From Shewanella gaetbuli (GTDB taxonomy: Bacteria; Pseudomonadota; Gammaproteobacteria; Enterobacterales; Shewanellaceae), in the NCBI RefSeq assembly GCF_023284065.1, contig NZ_JAKIKP010000014.1:36884-100883 (forward strand): a stretch of 64,000 nucleotides of DNA. Direction: 5' to 3'. A model generated the notes under the pieces. That model saw nothing but the letters and a program-made list of their open reading frames with translations. It did no database searches and was not told where the DNA came from. A program made the translations under genes and the position numbers. Shown here piece by piece: positions 1-9,745 of this stretch. The number at the start of each line of letters is the position of its first letter. Position 1 is the stretch's first letter.

Positions 1-348
1 TTGAATCTCCCTATTTTGTTATTAACACCAGCCAATTGATCGGTAGTGTTTATTTTTAGTTAACACGGTGTTACGTGCTTGTTTTGATAATGTGTGCACA
101 CAGAAAAAAAAACAATAAGAGCTAAAACAAAAAGCAAAAACGAATACAAAGTGTTACACCTAGGTGGGTAATATAAATAAATTCAGCGCTATGACTGAGG
201 CTGATAAGGGAGCAAGCTTGTTTAGAGGTTATATGACGAGAACATAGTGGTGATACAAATTGCAAAAAAAGGTTAACCAAAGGTTAACCCCAGACTTTGT
301 TAAGTCCATGTTACTTATTTAGTAAAATATTTATTATTTATAGCCAAC
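1..348. other. Non-coding, AT-rich spacer
   Basis: I see no credible gene here. Visible structure is a perfect 12-bp palindrome TGTGTGCACACA at 91-102 and two copies of the palindrome GGTTAACC at 271-278 and 282-289, 11 bp apart (one helical turn), which could bind a dimeric protein. The stretch may hold the promoter of a gene beyond the left edge. No function can be assigned. Confidence 0.5.
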
Positions 349-372
349 AAAAAAGGCGCCGAAGCGCCTTTT
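349..372 (-). terminator. Rho-independent terminator of ndk
   Basis: A 9-bp perfect stem (AAAAGGCGC / GCGCCTTTT) with a 4-nt loop sits 19 bp past the ndk stop codon. Read on the minus strand it is followed by a run of six T. This is a textbook intrinsic terminator. Confidence 0.9.
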
Positions 373-390
373 ACAATATTTATCTTAATA

Positions 391-822
391 TTAACGAGTA
401 CGTGGGCATAACTCGTCAGCACTGAAGAAGTATGCGATTTCACGCTCAGCAGAAGCAACAGCATCTGAACCGTGTACCGCATTTTCATCGATGCTTGAAG
501 CATAATCAGCACGTAAAGTACCACGAGCTGCGTCAGCTGGGTTAGTCGCACCCATAATTTCGCGGTTAGCTAAAACGGCGTTTTCACCTTCTAAACACTG
601 AACCATGATTGGACCAGAAGTCATGAAAGCAACTAAAGCGCCAAAGAAAGGACGCTCGCTGTGTTCAGCGTAAAATCCTTCAGCTTGTTCTTTAGTTAAA
701 TGTACCATCTTAGAAGCAATAATCTTAAGACCAGCTGATTCAAAACGGTTATAGATAGCACCAATGTGGTTGTTAGCAACAGCATCAGGCTTAATGATAG
801 AAAATGTGCGTTCGATCGCCAT
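391..822 (-). CDS. ndk: Nucleoside diphosphate kinase
   Basis: Transfers the gamma phosphate from ATP to nucleoside diphosphates through a phosphohistidine, balancing (d)NTP pools in the cytoplasm. The 143-aa protein is full length for bacterial Ndk. It starts with the family N-terminus [14 protein letters not shown] and carries the active-site histidine in NAVHGSDA near residue 117, followed by the [10 protein letters not shown] segment. A good ribosome-binding site (AAGGAAG) precedes the ATG. It is monocistronic, with its own terminator just downstream. Confidence 0.97.
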   Translation of the reverse strand: MAIERTFSIIKPDAVANNHIGAIYNRFESAGLKIIASKMVHLTKEQAEGFYAEHSERPFFGALVAFMTSGPIMVQCLEGENAVLANREIMGATNPADAARGTLRADYASSIDENAVHGSDAVASAEREIAYFFSADELCPRTR

Positions 823-865
823 AACAAGCTTCCTTTATGTGAGCAAGTTTAAAAAATTCGCGCGA

Positions 866-871
866 ATTATA
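866..871 (-). promoter_or_regulatory. Probable -10 element of ndk promoter
   Basis: On the minus strand a perfect TATAAT lies about 45 bp upstream of the ndk start codon. No good -35 hexamer is visible at the ideal distance, so the call rests on the -10 match and its position. The rest of the 823-1196 spacer is AT-rich and shows no gene. Confidence 0.4.
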
Positions 872-1196
872 CGTAATTAATTGTTAACTGCATAGATGTG
901 ATAGCAAAAAGGTTCAAAAAACATTGACTACTGCGCAGTAAAACATCAATACGCCCTAAAACTTATAAAGCTCAATAAGCAAACATAGCTTAAATAATAA
1001 ATAATACATTCATGGGCTACTTTTTCAGTTACCCGCCAAGATACAAAGTTTGATTATATGTTACTTAGGCCATTCAAAAAGAAATGACGCATGCCTAATA
1101 ATTACAATCAATAAACGGTACAAGAATGAATTTTTATATTTCTAGTATCTTCTAGCCCAAATAAGTCAGAAATTTAAAAAGCAAGTATTAGCTTAA

Positions 1197-1751
1197 TTAA
1201 GTTAACTTAAAGCAAAGGAGTTTCGTTTCTTGAACTTTTTTACCACAAGTGACCATATTAGTATCACTTTTGTAACCGATATAAAATTGTTTCAACGTTT
1301 CTACAAACCCTTTAGAAGGTTCATCTTTATGATTTGAAATATGGCTATATACAATCTCATTATAAAAAATTATTGAAGAACCACTAAACATTTTCATCAT
1401 ATAGTCTAAATCACTTTCTGACTTACCATACACATTGTCAATCCTATATGAGAAGTTATCATTAATACCATTATGAGAAACAGTACCAGATACTTTAATC
1501 ATAATATCGTTTTCTAATTCATTAGTGGACAATGTCAACGTTGCATAGTGAAAATCACTGGTTACGTGCATTTTAATGGAAATTTGACCTAAACTTCCGT
1601 CTTCAAGCTCAACATAGTCCACCTTCTGGATATTGAAATCAGCGATCTTATCTCCAAAATATTTAGAGCTAATAAATATGCCTAAAAATAAAAAGAAAAG
1701 TACATACGCTACAATCCTACTTAACCAAAAATATTTTTCATTAAATATCAT
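1197..1751 (-). CDS. Membrane protein, ToxS-like partner of the adjacent regulator
   Basis: I do not recognise this 184-aa protein by sequence. It has a short cytoplasmic N-terminus, one hydrophobic segment at about residues 10-28, and a periplasmic domain of about 155 residues ending with two cysteines (TCGKK and LLCFKL) that could form a disulfide. Its start overlaps the 3' end of the upstream winged-helix regulator by 11 bp, so the two are translationally coupled. Layout matches ToxR-ToxS and TcpP-TcpH pairs, in which the second protein protects or modulates the periplasmic domain of the first. The partner role is inferred from architecture only. Confidence 0.6.
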   Translation of the reverse strand: MIFNEKYFWLSRIVAYVLFFLFLGIFISSKYFGDKIADFNIQKVDYVELEDGSLGQISIKMHVTSDFHYATLTLSTNELENDIMIKVSGTVSHNGINDNFSYRIDNVYGKSESDLDYMMKMFSGSSIIFYNEIVYSHISNHKDEPSKGFVETLKQFYIGYKSDTNMVTCGKKVQETKLLCFKLT

Positions 1752-2442
1752 ATTTACACGCCCCTGGTGATGTTAAAAAACTACGTGCTTTATCCTGATT
1801 TTCAGCTGAAATTGAATAAACTCCTTTATCATCAATACAGTCAATTTCATATGAAATTGAAAAATCATTAATAACGTATAATTTGCTGATGTTATCTGTC
1901 ATTACATCTGCAAAGTCTCTTTGAATAAGACTTTTAGCACCATTAAACTTTTTTAAGTACTCTTCATTTAGCGAAATATAACTGACATCACCTTGACTAT
2001 AAAAATAAACTAATGTTTTCTCTGGTTTAAACATTAAGTTTGCTGCCACTGCGGAAAGTCCAATAACAACAATAAAAATAAAAACATCAAGTTTTAATAA
2101 ACGATTTCTAGTTTTTATTTTACTCTGATTAACAATATCATCAGAGGGAAGTTCTTCACCAATCAGCTCAATAATGACTGATTTATCTAGCTGATATCCA
2201 TTATCACAAGTCACAAGTAAATCTGCAGGAATGATCTTACGTATCTTGGTAATAGCAACAGATACAGAGTTTGTTGATACAACTCTTTCAGGCCAGCCTG
2301 CAGCAATTAACTCGTCACGGGTAGCTTCTTCACCCCTTTTAAAAAAAAGAAAGATGAGCATATTAAGCTCAGCTTTGGACATTTTATAATTATTATTCTC
2401 ATGATAAATCAGCTTTCTACTTGTATCTATTGATAGTTTCAT
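1741..2442 (-). CDS. Membrane-bound winged-helix regulator, ToxR/CadC-like
   Basis: Transcription regulator anchored in the inner membrane. Residues 1-95 form an OmpR/PhoB-type winged helix: KAELNMLIFLF, then the recognition region STNSVSVAITKIRKI and the wing hairpin CDNGYQL. A single membrane span lies at about 117-136. A periplasmic domain of about 95 residues follows, with two cysteines near the C-terminus (SYEIDC and GACKYDI), the arrangement used by ToxR-type sensors. At 233 aa it is a compact member. It is encoded directly upstream of, and overlaps, the ToxS-like gene. Signal and targets are unknown; the large empty spacer upstream contains its promoter. Confidence 0.8.
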   Translation of the reverse strand: MKLSIDTSRKLIYHENNNYKMSKAELNMLIFLFFKRGEEATRDELIAAGWPERVVSTNSVSVAITKIRKIIPADLLVTCDNGYQLDKSVIIELIGEELPSDDIVNQSKIKTRNRLLKLDVFIFIVVIGLSAVAANLMFKPEKTLVYFYSQGDVSYISLNEEYLKKFNGAKSLIQRDFADVMTDNISKLYVINDFSISYEIDCIDDKGVYSISAENQDKARSFLTSPGACKYDI

Positions 2443-4036
2443 TTCAACTCACTCGTTTCAAACTTACTTTAACAATCATTTTAGTGATGCGGCATAACCA
2501 ACACACCGTCTCCCGTAACACTTATTACAAATATTAAATGAACCTTAACACCGGAGAATGATAATTAAAAATAATTAAAAATAATTAAACAAGCAAGCAA
2601 CAACAAAGCGGAAAACTAGGCAAGAAAGATATTCAATCACTTAAACCCAATACCCGATTTAAATGTCTCAACATTATAGTTAAAAATCAAAAAAATTAAA
2701 TTAAATTCTTAAAATCAATAACTTACACACGAATATTATTGGGGTTAATTCAATATGAAATGTAAAAGTTAAAACATTATGTGGCCTAATTAATATTTTT
2801 AATCCATATTTAGCAACCCTACATATGATAACAAAAGGTATCATTTGAGTAACATGAAAGTAAAAAACCGGTTTACTTGTCGGCACTTTAAATAAATGAA
2901 TGAATTCCAGTGACTTACAGAAGTCTTACTGACTAACAGGCCACATCCACAACCGAAAAAGATTAATCAATAATAAATGGCTTTTGCTAATTTTAACATC
3001 ATGTTCGAGGTGATTAGGTAAAAGTTACTTCCATTCTTCACATCAAAAATGTTCTTTCTGATTACGGATAATCCAGAACACAAACTTCTGCCATTACCAC
3101 CTATCCAACTGTTTTTTAAATGATAAACTTATCGATTGGTAAATTGACTTTTAATGAGAATGATGATTTATTCAGCACGACTGACATAAACTCTGGCTAA
3201 AAATTAACAATCATAATCAGTTCAATACTCTTAAAAAAATAAGCTTAACCAACTTTAAACACAGAGTTAACCCGACACCAACTTTATACCAACCTGAGAT
3301 CAACAGAAGTAACCCGACATTCAAATTATAATTAGACTGCCGATAACTTATGCTTTGCTTATACAGGATTCAATATCGGTGAACATGATAGCCATGGCTT
3401 ACAACCTAGCTATTGATTAAAACAATTAAATTTGAAATTAATCAGTTTAGCTCAATAGTCATTGATGGGTGATTAAAGTTGCTATCAATGGGAGGATATT
3501 ACAAATTATTGCAGATAAATATCACTATTAGTTACCATAGTAATAGTTGTAATAAAAAAGTCACAACCGTCAAACACGTAGCATGAAATTGAAAATAAAG
3601 TTTAATAGCATTAAAGTTCAATAATGACTATAAGTCGGTAATTACAAGCAATCTCCACGACTAGTTTGTAACTCAAGTCCAGATGAATAATTTAAAGTAA
3701 GCATGAACTATATTCTACTTAAGCATCAAAACAAGGTATGAATAAATTCGAAATTTTACGACTGTATTGAAGATAAAGAAATTATTAATAATCGATAGCG
3801 CTATCTATTTAAATTTAAAAAGGCAAAACCTGATCACTAAACTCTTATGGAGTCTGTACTAGGTTTTATCAACATAAACGATTGCGTGATGGCTTCATTA
3901 CATTGATTTACATCAGTACAATCTAGGGTTGAATTGATAGAAGTAACCACTTTAAGACATGTCGTATATCACTATTTAGCTTTCGAAAGAATAAAGGCTT
4001 AAGTTAAGGTAAGATCTTCAGATGAGAAAATTGAAT
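2443..4036. other. 1.6-kb AT-rich region without credible genes
   Basis: Both strands are broken by frequent stops, and the longest open frame (about 61 codons, minus strand, 2701-2886) has no ribosome-binding site or protein-like composition. A 10-bp unit ATAATTAAAA is repeated three times in tandem at 2561-2590. Several short hairpins are possible, such as the AAAACCT...AGGTTTT pairing near 3824-3866. Candidates are a decayed gene, an untracked small RNA, or an AT-rich regulatory region of the ToxR-like gene. Nothing can be named. Confidence 0.5.
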
Positions 4037-4063
4037 AAGGGTGAATGTGGCACATTCACCCTT
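4037..4063 (-). terminator. Hairpin terminator of the isc operon
   Basis: Thirteen base pairs of perfect inverted repeat (AAGGGTGAATGTG / CACATTCACCCTT) with almost no loop lie 15 bp past the fdx stop. The trailing T content on the minus strand is modest, but position and stem strength mark the operon end. Confidence 0.75.
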
Positions 4064-4077
4064 GAATTGATTAGTGC

Positions 4078-4416
4078 TTAATGACCTTCTGATACCATGT
4101 TAATAGTGTATTTAGGAATATCAATTACCATATCACATTCAACAACTTTGGCTTGGCAAGATAATCGACTTTCTGGCTCAAGTCCCCATGCTTTATCAAG
4201 CATATCATCTTCAAGTTCATCACTTTCTTCAAGTTCGTTAAAGCCTTCACGAACTACAACATGACAAGTTGTGCAGGCACAAGACTTCTCACACGCATGT
4301 TCAATATGAATACCATTACGTAATGCAACGTTTAATATGGTCTCCCCTACTTCAGCTTCTAATACAGCCCCATCAGGACAAAGCTCTTCGTGAGGTAAAA
4401 AAACTAATTGTGGCAT
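4078..4416 (-). CDS. fdx: ISC-type [2Fe-2S] ferredoxin
   Basis: Supplies electrons for Fe-S cluster assembly on IscU. The 112-aa protein is full length for the family. Cluster ligands are visible as Cys42, Cys48 and Cys51 in the ACEKSCACTTC segment, plus a later cysteine in SCQAKV; Cys46 is the extra non-ligand cysteine common in this family. It is the last gene of the isc operon, 8 bp after hscA. No iscX follows it before the terminator. Confidence 0.95.
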   Translation of the reverse strand: MPQLVFLPHEELCPDGAVLEAEVGETILNVALRNGIHIEHACEKSCACTTCHVVVREGFNELEESDELEDDMLDKAWGLEPESRLSCQAKVVECDMVIDIPKYTINMVSEGH

Positions 4417-4424
4417 GCTCTCAC

Positions 4425-6284
4425 CTATATATTATCGACAGACTGGCCCTTTAAAGCCGCTTTGATCGAGTTATCCATACGTTTTGCCGCAAAGTCTTGA
4501 GTTTGGGCATCTAAATCATTGATGGCTTTTTCAATTGCATCAACATCATCTTTCTGTGCAGTTATTCCGAGGTTTGCTATTGCATCTTGTAGTGCAACAC
4601 GCTCATCATCAGGCAATAAGTCACCATCTTTTTGAAGAGCTGCACTCAGAGACTCTATTACTCTTGCTGCTTCAACTTTCTGTTCGGCTAACATACGACG
4701 CGTTATATCATCTTTAGCATGTTTCATCGAGTCTTTTAACATGGTCGCAATTTCGTCATCAGATAAACCAAAAGACGGTTTAACCTGTATCGACGTTTTA
4801 ACTTCAGTTGACTTTTCCATTGCTGTAACACTTAGCAAGCCATCAGCATCTACTTGGAATGTTACGCGAATATGTGCTGCGCCTGCGGCTAAAGCAGGTA
4901 TGCCTTGCAATGTAAACCGAGCTAATGAACGACAATCATCCACTAGTTCACGTTCACCTTGTACAACATGAAAAGCCATTGCTGTTTGGCCATCTTTAAA
5001 AGTGGTAAATTCTTGTGCTTTAGCAACAGGAATAGTGGTATTACGCGTCACTACTTTTTCAACCAAGCCGCCCATGGTTTCAATACCAAGCGAGAGTGGA
5101 ATAACATCTAACAGCAATAAATCAGACTCAGGCTTATTGCCCACCAAAATATCGGCCTGAATTGCTGCGCCAATGGCAACCACTCTGTCAGGGTCAATTG
5201 AGGTTAACGGTGTTTTATTAAAAAAGTGCTCAACTTCACTTCGCACTAATGGCACACGAGTTGAACCGCCTACCATAACCGTTTCGATAACTTCATCAAT
5301 AGACACTTTTGCATCACGTAAAGTACGACGACAACTGCTAATGGTTTTTTTCACTAGCGGAGCAATAATAGTGTTAAATGTTTCTTGGCTAACTTCACAT
5401 TCTAGTAATTGGTTATCAAAGGTCACTGTGGCAGTCACCTCGTTTGAAACTGTTAAAGCTTCTTTAACTCTGCGAGCTTCAATCAGTAATTGTCTTGCTT
5501 GTGAAGACGTTAATTGGCTTAATTGCCATGTGTTTTTGAAATGCTCAACTAATAAGCGGTCAAAGTCGTCACCGCCTAGGGCTGAATCACCACCCGTTGC
5601 TAATACTTCAAATACCCCTTTGTTGAGGCGCAGGATTGAGATATCAAAAGTGCCACCGCCTAAATCATAAATAGCAATAACGCCTTCTTGCTTAGAGTCT
5701 AATCCGTAAGCAATAGCTGCCGCTGTAGGTTCGTTTAACAAGCGAAGCACTTTAACACCTATCAATTCAGCGGCATCCTTAGTGCCTTGTCGCTGAGCAT
5801 CGTCAAAGTAGGCTGGTACTGTTATCACTGCACCTTGTAAATCACCACCGAGTGTCTTTTCTGCTCTTGCTATAAGCGGCTTTAAGATTTCAGCAGAAAC
5901 TTGAACAGGGTTAACTTTTCCCTGCTGAGTCACAAACACAGGTAAACCATTTTCACTGGCTTCAAATTGATAAGCAAGTTGGCCGTCGCGTTGTTGAATG
6001 TCTTGTAGGCTTCTACCCATAAAACGCTTAACGGAAACGATGGTGTTACTAGGATCCATTGCTGACAAAGCCTGAGCTTCATCGCCAACTAGGACATTTT
6101 TTTCACCGTAATGTACAACAGAAGGTAATGAATGCTGCCCTTGTTCATCGGTTAAGGTAGAGGCTTCTCCACTTCGAACAGCCGCGACTAAAGAGTTAGT
6201 TGTACCTAAGTCAATTCCAACAGCAAGCTTATGTTGGTGAGGTGCTGCGCTCTGTCCTGGTTCAGCAATTTGCAAAAGTGCCAT
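4425..6284 (-). CDS. hscA: Fe-S assembly Hsp70 chaperone HscA
   Basis: Specialised Hsp70 that binds the IscU LPPVK loop and, with HscB, drives release of the nascent cluster. The 619-aa protein shows the nucleotide-binding domain starting at [10 protein letters not shown], the phosphate-binding loops [10 protein letters not shown] and VGGSTRVP, the linker [12 protein letters not shown], the substrate-binding beta domain, and a helical lid. Length is normal. It lies between hscB and fdx on the same strand. A long open frame opposite (5173-5670, plus strand) is a shadow of this gene. Confidence 0.97.
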   Translation of the reverse strand: MALLQIAEPGQSAAPHQHKLAVGIDLGTTNSLVAAVRSGEASTLTDEQGQHSLPSVVHYGEKNVLVGDEAQALSAMDPSNTIVSVKRFMGRSLQDIQQRDGQLAYQFEASENGLPVFVTQQGKVNPVQVSAEILKPLIARAEKTLGGDLQGAVITVPAYFDDAQRQGTKDAAELIGVKVLRLLNEPTAAAIAYGLDSKQEGVIAIYDLGGGTFDISILRLNKGVFEVLATGGDSALGGDDFDRLLVEHFKNTWQLSQLTSSQARQLLIEARRVKEALTVSNEVTATVTFDNQLLECEVSQETFNTIIAPLVKKTISSCRRTLRDAKVSIDEVIETVMVGGSTRVPLVRSEVEHFFNKTPLTSIDPDRVVAIGAAIQADILVGNKPESDLLLLDVIPLSLGIETMGGLVEKVVTRNTTIPVAKAQEFTTFKDGQTAMAFHVVQGERELVDDCRSLARFTLQGIPALAAGAAHIRVTFQVDADGLLSVTAMEKSTEVKTSIQVKPSFGLSDDEIATMLKDSMKHAKDDITRRMLAEQKVEAARVIESLSAALQKDGDLLPDDERVALQDAIANLGITAQKDDVDAIEKAINDLDAQTQDFAAKRMDNSIKAALKGQSVDNI

Positions 6285-6330
6285 AGTTTTCCAACTTTTT
6301 TAATAATAAACTCAATAAGTTTATAAAAAT

Positions 6331-6855
6331 TTAGTCCAATAGATCATCTTCAATACGAGTTAATTCATCTTGCAGCTTAGCCATAAATTTAAGCTTACGC
6401 ACTTGTTCAGCAGCAGATTTGTCATCTTGCTCCTGCTCTGAGGCTAATAATTCTGCTAATAAATTAAAAAGTGATTTTTCATAGGATGCAAACGAATCAT
6501 ACAACTCATCAATCTTGTCTTGTGGCGCATTGGAGTGAGAAATATCATCTAGCATTTCACGCCATTCCATTTGCTGCATTAAGAAGGTTGTATCTTTTAC
6601 GGTGGTTGTTTCGTGACTTAAATCTATTCCACGCAGGCTAAGCATATGCTCTGCACGTCTTAGCGGATTTTTGAGTGTTTGGTAACCATCATTAACTTGT
6701 GCTGTACGTTGTACAGATAAAAGTTTTTGTTGTTCTGATTGGCTAGCAAATTTGTCTGGATGAACCGCCTTTTGCAGTTCGCGGTAGCGTTCTGCAAGGT
6801 TGGCGGTATCAACAGTAAAGACAGGATCAAGGTCAAAAAGTTCGAAGTAATTCAT
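6331..6855 (-). CDS. hscB: Fe-S assembly J-domain co-chaperone HscB
   Basis: J-protein that delivers IscU to HscA and stimulates its ATPase. The N-terminal J domain (about residues 1-75) carries the invariant HPD in KAVHPDKFA. The C-terminal half is a helical bundle with the hydrophobic and acidic pattern used for IscU binding. At 174 aa it is the usual size. It sits 46 bp before hscA and 42 bp after iscA in the isc operon. Confidence 0.96.
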   Translation of the reverse strand: MNYFELFDLDPVFTVDTANLAERYRELQKAVHPDKFASQSEQQKLLSVQRTAQVNDGYQTLKNPLRRAEHMLSLRGIDLSHETTTVKDTTFLMQQMEWREMLDDISHSNAPQDKIDELYDSFASYEKSLFNLLAELLASEQEQDDKSAAEQVRKLKFMAKLQDELTRIEDDLLD

Positions 6856-6897
6856 TAAATCGGAATCTTACTTACAGTGTGTATCGCTAGCGAATAC

Positions 6898-7221
6898 TTA
6901 GACGGTAAAACTTTCACCGCAGCCGCATTCGCCTTTAGCGTTTGGATTGTTAAACTGAAAACCTTCATTAAGGCCTTCTTTAACAAAGTCTAACTCGATG
7001 CCTTGCAAATAGATAAAGCTTTTGGCGTCGATGATGATGTTTACACCATCAATAGTATATAACTCATCATCGTCATTTAACTCATCTACAAACTCAAGTA
7101 CATAAGCCATTCCTGAACAACCAGATGTTCTTAACCCAAGGCGTAAACCCAAACCTTTGCCACGATTATCGAGGAAAGATCTTACACGTTCAGCCGCTGC
7201 TGGGGTCATTGAAATTGCCAT
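6898..7221 (-). CDS. iscA: A-type Fe-S carrier protein IscA
   Basis: Carrier or iron-binding protein that helps mature [4Fe-4S] targets. The 107-aa sequence begins [12 protein letters not shown] and contains the three conserved cysteines in SGCSGMAY and GECGCGES. It is full length, lies between iscU and hscB, and starts 15 bp after the iscU stop, as in standard isc operons. Confidence 0.97.
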   Translation of the reverse strand: MAISMTPAAAERVRSFLDNRGKGLGLRLGLRTSGCSGMAYVLEFVDELNDDDELYTIDGVNIIIDAKSFIYLQGIELDFVKEGLNEGFQFNNPNAKGECGCGESFTV

Positions 7222-7236
7222 CTTTAACTCCAGGAA

Positions 7237-7620
7237 TTACTTAGACTGTTTAGTTTTGTACTCTTCAATTGCTGCTTTAATGGCGTCTTCAGCCAAAATT
7301 GAACAATGAATTTTTACAGGGGGTAAAGCAAGTTCTTCGGCTATATCTGCATTTTTAATGCTCGCAGCTTCGTCTACTGTTTTACCTTTTACCCATTCAG
7401 TAACAAGTGAGCTTGATGCAATTGCACTACCGCATCCATAGGTTTTAAACTTGGCATCTTCAATAATACCATTGTCACCTATTTTAAGTTGTAATTTCAT
7501 TACGTCACCACAAGCGGGTGCGCCAACCATACCGGTGACAACTGATGAGTCATCTTTGTCAAATGAACCTACGTTACGTGGATTCTCATAATGATCGATT
7601 ACTTTTTCACTGTAAGCCAT
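7237..7620 (-). CDS. iscU: Fe-S cluster scaffold IscU
   Basis: Scaffold on which [2Fe-2S] clusters are built before transfer. The 127-aa protein has the three ligand cysteines in PACGDV, YGCGSA and HCSIL, and the HscA recognition motif LPPVK just before the third. Order iscS-iscU-iscA is conserved. It is full length and free of anomalies. Confidence 0.98.
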   Translation of the reverse strand: MAYSEKVIDHYENPRNVGSFDKDDSSVVTGMVGAPACGDVMKLQLKIGDNGIIEDAKFKTYGCGSAIASSSLVTEWVKGKTVDEAASIKNADIAEELALPPVKIHCSILAEDAIKAAIEEYKTKQSK

Positions 7621-7677
7621 GATACTGCTCCTAGATCTCTTTCGTTAATTCAGTTGGTATTAGTGGTAAATCATCAA

Positions 7678-8892
7678 TTAGTGATGAGCCCATTGAACCT
7701 GATTCAAATCGATACCATCTTTAAACATCTCCCATAATGGAGACATTTCACGCAACTTATCGATAGAGTTAGTGATTGTGTTAATTGCATGTTCAATTTC
7801 TTCATCAGTGGTAAAACGACCGATTGAGAATCGAATTGAACTGTGTGCCATTTCATCATTTAGCCCTAATGCACGAAGTACATAGCTAGGCTCTAAGCTG
7901 GCTGAAGTACATGCAGAACCCGATGAAACCGCTAAATCTTTTAACGCCATCATTAATGATTCACCTTCAACAAAGTTGAAACTGACATTAAAGATACCGC
8001 AATAGCCTTGTTCCATATCGCCATTAATATAGGTTTCTTCGATATGGTTAATACCCGCCCAAAGCTTGTCTCGTAAGCGGCGAATACTTGCGCTATCTTT
8101 TTCCATGTCTTGTTTAGCTATTGCCGCAGCCTCACCTAAACCAACAATTTGATGGGTAGCAAGCGTACCACTACGCATACCACGTTCATGTCCACCACCG
8201 TGCATTTGAGACTCTAAACGGATACGAGGTTTACGACGAACATAAAGTGCACCAATCCCTTTAGGGCCGTACATTTTATGGCCAGAAATTGAGATCAAAT
8301 CAACTTTTGTTTGTTGAACATCTAGTGGAATTTTACCCGCGCTCTGTGCCGCATCCATATGGAAGAAAACACCCTTAGCGCGACATAATTCACCAATCGC
8401 ATTGATATCCTGAATCACACCAATTTCATTATTAACATGCATGATGCTCACTAAAATAGTGTCTTCTTTTAATGCTTCTTCAACGCGTGAAATTGGGATA
8501 ATACCATTAGCATCAGGCTCTAAATAAGTGACTTCATAGCCTTCACGCTCTAACTGGCGGCATGTATCTAAAGTTGCTTTGTGCTCAGTCTTGCTGGTAA
8601 TAATATGTTTGCCCTTCTTATTATAGAAATGGGCAATACCTTTAATAGCAAGGTTAGTTGATTCTGTTGCACCTGAGGTGAAAACAATTTCGCGATGGTC
8701 AGCATTAATTAAATCAGCAACTTGATTTCGGGCGACGTCAACCGCCTCTTCAGCTTGCCAACCATAACGATGTGAACGAGAGGCAGGATTACCAAATACT
8801 CCGTCCATAGTCATATGTTGAACCATTTTCTCTGCGACACGCGGATCTACAGGGGTTGTTGCGGCATAATCTAGATAGATAGGAAGCTTCAT
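7678..8892 (-). CDS. iscS: Cysteine desulfurase IscS
   Basis: PLP enzyme that removes sulfur from L-cysteine and passes persulfide to IscU, and also to thiolation pathways. The 404-aa sequence has the PLP lysine in [10 protein letters not shown] near residue 206 and the mobile catalytic-loop cysteine in [14 protein letters not shown] near residue 328. The C-terminus ends WAHH, as in gammaproteobacterial IscS. It lies between iscR and iscU. Sulfur supply is matched by the nearby cysE. Confidence 0.98.
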   Translation of the reverse strand: MKLPIYLDYAATTPVDPRVAEKMVQHMTMDGVFGNPASRSHRYGWQAEEAVDVARNQVADLINADHREIVFTSGATESTNLAIKGIAHFYNKKGKHIITSKTEHKATLDTCRQLEREGYEVTYLEPDANGIIPISRVEEALKEDTILVSIMHVNNEIGVIQDINAIGELCRAKGVFFHMDAAQSAGKIPLDVQQTKVDLISISGHKMYGPKGIGALYVRRKPRIRLESQMHGGGHERGMRSGTLATHQIVGLGEAAAIAKQDMEKDSASIRRLRDKLWAGINHIEETYINGDMEQGYCGIFNVSFNFVEGESLMMALKDLAVSSGSACTSASLEPSYVLRALGLNDEMAHSSIRFSIGRFTTDEEIEHAINTITNSIDKLREMSPLWEMFKDGIDLNQVQWAHH

Positions 8893-8981
8893 AACACACT
8901 CCGTACTTAGCAGTCTCAGCTGAGGCTACATACAACGTACAAATAATAATTATATTTAAATCAACATCATGACGTTATAAT

Positions 8982-9443
8982 TTATAAACTAACACGATGT
9001 TCCTGCTGCATTTCATCTTGCTTTAAAGAGATAAACTGTACGTCTCTTTTGTTCATCAAACCTGCAAGTGTAATACTGTTCAAAAATTCTGAAATCTGTT
9101 TACTTAAATCACCCCATAATGAATGGGTTAAGCAACGAGTACCACTTTGGCAATTACCTTGCCCTTGGCAACGAGTAGCGTCAACAGACTCATCAACGGC
9201 ATGGACAACCATACCCACTGATATATCGTCTGCTTCTAAACCTAATCGATATCCGCCACCTGGGCCACGTACACTTGATACGAGGCCATGCTTACGAAGC
9301 TTTGCGAAGAGTTGCTCAAGATATGACAGCGAAATCCCCTGCCTTTCAGATATATCTGCTAATGGAACGGGTCCTGTAGCAGAGTGAATCGCAACATCCA
9401 GCATAGCTGTTACTGCGTAGCGACCTTTGGATGTTAGTTTCAT
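8982..9443 (-). CDS. iscR: Fe-S responsive regulator IscR
   Basis: Rrf2-family repressor that binds a [2Fe-2S] cluster and represses the isc operon when clusters are plentiful. The sequence has the winged helix [18 protein letters not shown] followed by cluster ligands Cys-x5-Cys-x5-Cys in [15 protein letters not shown]. An in-frame ATG 60 bp further upstream would add 20 residues, but the family N-terminus begins at MKLTSKG and the longer version would start inside an IscR box, so the start at 9443 is chosen (153 aa). It is first in the isc operon. Confidence 0.96.
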   Translation of the reverse strand: MKLTSKGRYAVTAMLDVAIHSATGPVPLADISERQGISLSYLEQLFAKLRKHGLVSSVRGPGGGYRLGLEADDISVGMVVHAVDESVDATRCQGQGNCQSGTRCLTHSLWGDLSKQISEFLNSITLAGLMNKRDVQFISLKQDEMQQEHRVSL

Positions 9444-9482
9444 AACGTTTACTGCTCCCAAATAGTATGGAGCAATTTGAAC

Positions 9483-9507
9483 ATACCCGAGTATTTTAGT
9501 CAAGTAT
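9483..9507 (-). promoter_or_regulatory. IscR box 1 (type 1 site)
   Basis: Read on the minus strand this 25-bp element fits the Escherichia coli type 1 IscR consensus (ATASYYGACTRWWWYAGTCRRSTAT) at all but one position. It starts ATACTTGACT and ends CTCGGGTAT. It lies about 40 bp upstream of the iscR start codon. Its TTGACT could also serve as a -35 hexamer, with TCAAAT 17 bp downstream as a possible -10, so bound IscR would block polymerase. Confidence 0.8.
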
Positions 9508-9532
9508 TTATCCTACTAATTTAGTAGGGTAT
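9508..9532 (-). promoter_or_regulatory. IscR box 2, directly abutting box 1
   Basis: A second 25-bp element matches the same consensus with about four deviations and has the strong dyad CCTACTAAATTAGTAGG. It abuts box 1 with no gap, giving a 50-bp double operator ahead of iscR. Tandem sites at iscR are known in Escherichia coli. Confidence 0.75.
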
Positions 9533-9621
9533 ATACTTGAGTGAAAGACTCGAAAAATGACATAAAGGAAACACTAAAACAGCATTAAAATTTGCTGACG
9601 TATTTAACCTTTTTATGGGAT

Positions 9622-9670
9622 AAGATTCAATGCCAATACAGGATTAATTGGTATATTGGCATTGAATCTT
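9622..9670 (-). terminator. Long hairpin between cysE and iscR
   Basis: A perfect 17-bp inverted repeat (AAGATTCAATGCCAATA and its complement, arms 9622-9638 and 9654-9670) encloses a 15-nt loop. It lies 76 bp past the cysE stop and 90 bp before the IscR boxes. It probably ends cysE transcription, although the expected T run on the minus strand is missing. Confidence 0.55.
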
Positions 9671-9745
9671 AACTGTTTGTGACTGAATTAGATTTTTGTA
9701 CAAATTTTGTGAACAATTTTTGTACTAATCAACAACGCAAAGCGA

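Noticed and set aside
2701..2886. 61-codon open frame on the minus strand in the AT-rich region
   Set aside because: No ribosome-binding site, and hydrophobic residues reflect AT-rich codons only.
4064..4077. Search for iscX after fdx
   Set aside because: Only a terminator follows fdx; there is no room for iscX, so this isc operon lacks it.
5173..5670. 165-codon open frame on the plus strand
   Set aside because: It is antisense to hscA, whose protein is fully recognisable, and it has no protein-like features.
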